Positions 62,291 to 64,000 of a DNA stretch of 64,000 nt are shown in pieces. The translations under genes were made by a program, and so were the position numbers. The DNA is from a virus: positions 124,001 to 188,000 of the IMG/VR virus record IMGVR_UViG_3300030673_000004. One strand, given 5' to 3'. The notes below the pieces were generated by a model that was given only the letters and a program-made list of their open reading frames with translations, ran no database searches and was not told the origin of the DNA. How positions within the stretch are numbered: the first letter of the stretch is position 1; every line of letters begins with the position of its first letter.

Positions 62291-62665
62291 ATGCCTGATA
62301 CTGAAATTTTTAACGCTTTGCTTAACGAACAGCTCGCACGAATCATTGATGCTACGAAGGCTCATCGTCTTAGCTGGCAGCAGTCTGCTACAAGTAACAA
62401 TACCTATAGGTTGGATTTTAAGGACATCTCTTTGCGCTTAGGGGATCTCCGTGCGTTTACGACAAATCGTGTCATTCTGGCAGTTAGGTATCGTGAACAA
62501 AGTTCTACAGGCAGTTTTAGTAGGACTATCATTTATAGTAGTATTGAATATCCAAAAATTATTGAGCTGCTGAATGTCATTATGGTGTATCTACCCGTGT
62601 TGGCTTCAGCGCCAGCTAATGTGTTTACCAGTGTTATCGACGCTCTAAGCTCTTTGTCAGACTAA
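62291..62665 (+). CDS. Hypothetical protein with leaderless start, 124 aa
   Basis: The ATG at 62291 coincides with the predicted start of transcription; a GTG further upstream lies in the promoter. Helical N-terminus, a strand segment (NNTYRLDFKDISLRLGDLR, VILAVRYREQ), then a helical C-terminus (YPKIIELLNVIMVYLPVLASAP). The next gene has a broadly similar strand-then-helix order and may be a distant duplicate. Not recognised. Confidence 0.62.
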   Translation: MPDTEIFNALLNEQLARIIDATKAHRLSWQQSATSNNTYRLDFKDISLRLGDLRAFTTNRVILAVRYREQSSTGSFSRTIIYSSIEYPKIIELLNVIMVYLPVLASAPANVFTSVIDALSSLSD

Positions 62666-62668
62666 CCC

Positions 62669-63064
62669 ATGATGCCTCAAGATATTCGTTTAGCTCTATC
62701 TGATATCATTTCTGGTACGTATAAGTATGATATCAAATGGTATAAGTCAGGTAATATCTATACTGCTAACAGGGGTGCTGTTAGGCTTGTACTTACAGAC
62801 GCTAGAGAAGTTTGTACTGTTTGTGGTGCCTTTCTTCCCGATTACGGTTACTGTGGCGCTACTGAATCAGATCATGTTCCTGGCTCCGTTCAACTTGTTG
62901 TGAAGTATCCGACGGAAGCCACACAATGTACTGTTGTTGTACCTGCCGATGACGAGCTAAAAGAAAGAGTTGCTGCTATAGTAACTCTACGTGCTCAAGA
63001 ATCTGTTAGGCACTGGCCTCCCTGCCGTTCCTTGACAGCAGCCCTCGCTCGTTTTCAATCTTAA
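62669..63064 (+). CDS. Hypothetical protein with possible zinc site, 131 aa
   Basis: ATG at 62669, 3 nt after the previous stop, no evident ribosome site. Residues ~48-63 hold C-T-V-C and a second Cys (DYGYCG) followed by a His, a possible zinc knuckle. Strands flank it (AVRLVLTDAR, VQLVVKYPTE, QCTVVVPADD) and a helix ends the protein. Probably co-transcribed from the promoter at 62256. Function unknown. Confidence 0.57.
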   Translation: MMPQDIRLALSDIISGTYKYDIKWYKSGNIYTANRGAVRLVLTDAREVCTVCGAFLPDYGYCGATESDHVPGSVQLVVKYPTEATQCTVVVPADDELKERVAAIVTLRAQESVRHWPPCRSLTAALARFQS

Positions 63065-63079
63065 GCAGAAAGTGTACTA

Positions 63080-63916
63080 ATGGAAATCCATAAGAATCGT
63101 GATCGTGCTCCTTACACGTTTGCCAACATCAATCTGTTGGGTCGCTGTAATGCTAATTGTTTTTTCTGCCTTGGAAAAGACATTGCAGACCAACTGGCTG
63201 GGTTGGATCAGATGTCTGTGCCATTCTCTGAGTGGGCAAACTTTGAGACATTTCTAACCCGCTGCACTGAATTGGGTGTGCATAAGCTGTACATGACTGG
63301 GCAGACGGCTGATGGTCTGCAATACAAGTACCTTGGGGAACTTGTGGATTATCTCCAGTCTCGTGACTTCACGGTGGGCTTGCGGTCTAACGGTCTTCTT
63401 GCTCTACAGAAGATGTCTATCATCAATAAGATGCAGGATGAGATTGCTTATTCCATTCATTCTCTGCGTCCGGAGGTGAACAAACTTATTGGTGCTCCCA
63501 TTCACCTGGACTGGGAGAAGATTATTCCTGCTAGTGGCGACAATGTTCGAGTGTCTATTGTGGTTAATAGGTATAATGCTGACGAGGTACTTGATGTCAT
63601 TAAGTATATCTCTCAGTTTAAGAATGTTCGCTACGTCCAAGTTCGTCGTATCTCGACGGATCTGCGGTTTGATCTTCTTAAGGAAGATGTTGAGGTCTAT
63701 GAGGGTTTGTATAACAACATTGCTACTCAGTATCCTAAGGTTGGTGAGTTTTACTTGTCTCAGGATCATATCATTCACGGTATGCACTGTTTCTTTTGGC
63801 GCACGGTGGAGACAAACATTAACAGTTTGAACTATTTTACCGATGGTACTTGCTCTGATGAATATTTTGTCGTAGAGGGCTATCTGAAGAACCGCGTACA
63901 GAAAGAAGTCATCTGA
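63080..63916 (+). CDS. Radical SAM enzyme, 278 aa
   Basis: The 4Fe-4S binding motif C-x3-C-x2-C is at C23, C27 and C30 (GRCNANCFFC), followed by the strand/helix repeats of a partial TIM barrel, with KLYMTGQTADGLQYKY-like (second motif region) and a conserved VGLRSNGLL strand. Uses S-adenosylmethionine for a radical reaction; the substrate is not evident. Two later Cys residues (MHCFFWR, GTCSDEYF) could bind an additional cluster. It overlaps the next gene (TGATG), likely a partner acting on the same substrate. Confidence 0.85.
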   Translation: MEIHKNRDRAPYTFANINLLGRCNANCFFCLGKDIADQLAGLDQMSVPFSEWANFETFLTRCTELGVHKLYMTGQTADGLQYKYLGELVDYLQSRDFTVGLRSNGLLALQKMSIINKMQDEIAYSIHSLRPEVNKLIGAPIHLDWEKIIPASGDNVRVSIVVNRYNADEVLDVIKYISQFKNVRYVQVRRISTDLRFDLLKEDVEVYEGLYNNIATQYPKVGEFYLSQDHIIHGMHCFFWRTVETNINSLNYFTDGTCSDEYFVVEGYLKNRVQKEVI

Positions 63917-64000
63917 TGCCTATTGAAGATTATATCAAGCAACTACATGACTACACATTGTTCGGTCGCTATAATTGGAAGTTTGATGAGTCTGTGTTTA
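63916..64000 (+). CDS. Partial gene coupled to the radical SAM gene
   Basis: ATG at 63916 overlaps the upstream stop (TGATG). Only 28 residues are visible (MPIEDYIKQLHDY ... ), mainly helical; the rest lies outside the window. The coupling suggests a partner or substrate of the radical SAM enzyme. No family can be assigned. Confidence 0.55.
   Translation, partial: MPIEDYIKQLHDYTLFGRYNWKFDESVF

Overview
The window is part of a large tailed-phage genome, almost certainly a contractile-tailed (myovirus) phage of a Gram-negative host. It carries a major capsid protein, a giant tail sheath, a tail tube, frameshifted tail-assembly chaperones, a tape measure and a large terminase. The Gram-negative host is inferred from a lipobox lipoprotein, a PGRP-type amidase endolysin and host-type TTGACA/TATATT promoters. 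Genes are packed on the plus strand with TAATG, TGATG and ATGA overlaps; only two genes (49965-50852) run leftward. No tRNA, rRNA, CRISPR array or insertion sequence was seen, and no gap exceeds about 155 bases.

Layout. 1-4.2 kb: capsid and head-associated genes, then the amidase endolysin. 4.2-9.7 kb: two large proteins with an N-terminal amidoligase-type domain. 9.75-12.2 kb: a structured RNA leader and a B12-dependent (class II) ribonucleotide reductase whose active-site motif is split by a mini-intein. 12.3-19.9 kb: tail-completion candidate, 1475-residue sheath, tube and virion proteins. 19.9-22.3 kb: an island of small accessory genes, each cassette with its own promoter, bounded by terminators. 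22.4-35.4 kb: four more amidoligase-type proteins in tandem. 36.2-45.3 kb: small membrane proteins, tail-assembly chaperones with a programmed -1 frameshift site, tape measure, spanin-like protein and a 973-residue tail protein. 45.3-50.9 kb: a membrane and signalling block (small membrane proteins, SPFH protein, CheY-like receiver, BCS1-like AAA ATPase, SLOG protein, leftward membrane protein and (p)ppGpp-hydrolase-like HD protein). 50.9-57.1 kb: virion candidates and large terminase. 57.1-64 kb: accessory genes including an ADP-ribosylglycohydrolase, a lipoprotein, a DenV-like pyrimidine-dimer glycosylase and a radical SAM enzyme.

The most unusual feature is the amidoligase-type family: six paralogues, about 18.5 kb or 29% of the window, all keeping the family motifs at the N-terminus and each with a long, mostly helical C-terminal region I cannot assign. 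This is the best candidate for an undescribed system, perhaps peptide-bond or isopeptide chemistry on host envelope, host protein or virion substrates.

Regulation: eleven promoters share TTGACA-17 bp-TATATT spacing. Most carry a dyad (ATACA-N7-TGTAT) overlapping the -10, and in four the ATG lies exactly 6 nt after the -10, so those mRNAs should be leaderless. The structural genes lack these promoters, but intrinsic terminators sit within the late operons just ahead of the next gene, which suggests read-through or antitermination. All functions are read from sequence motifs; no database search was possible.
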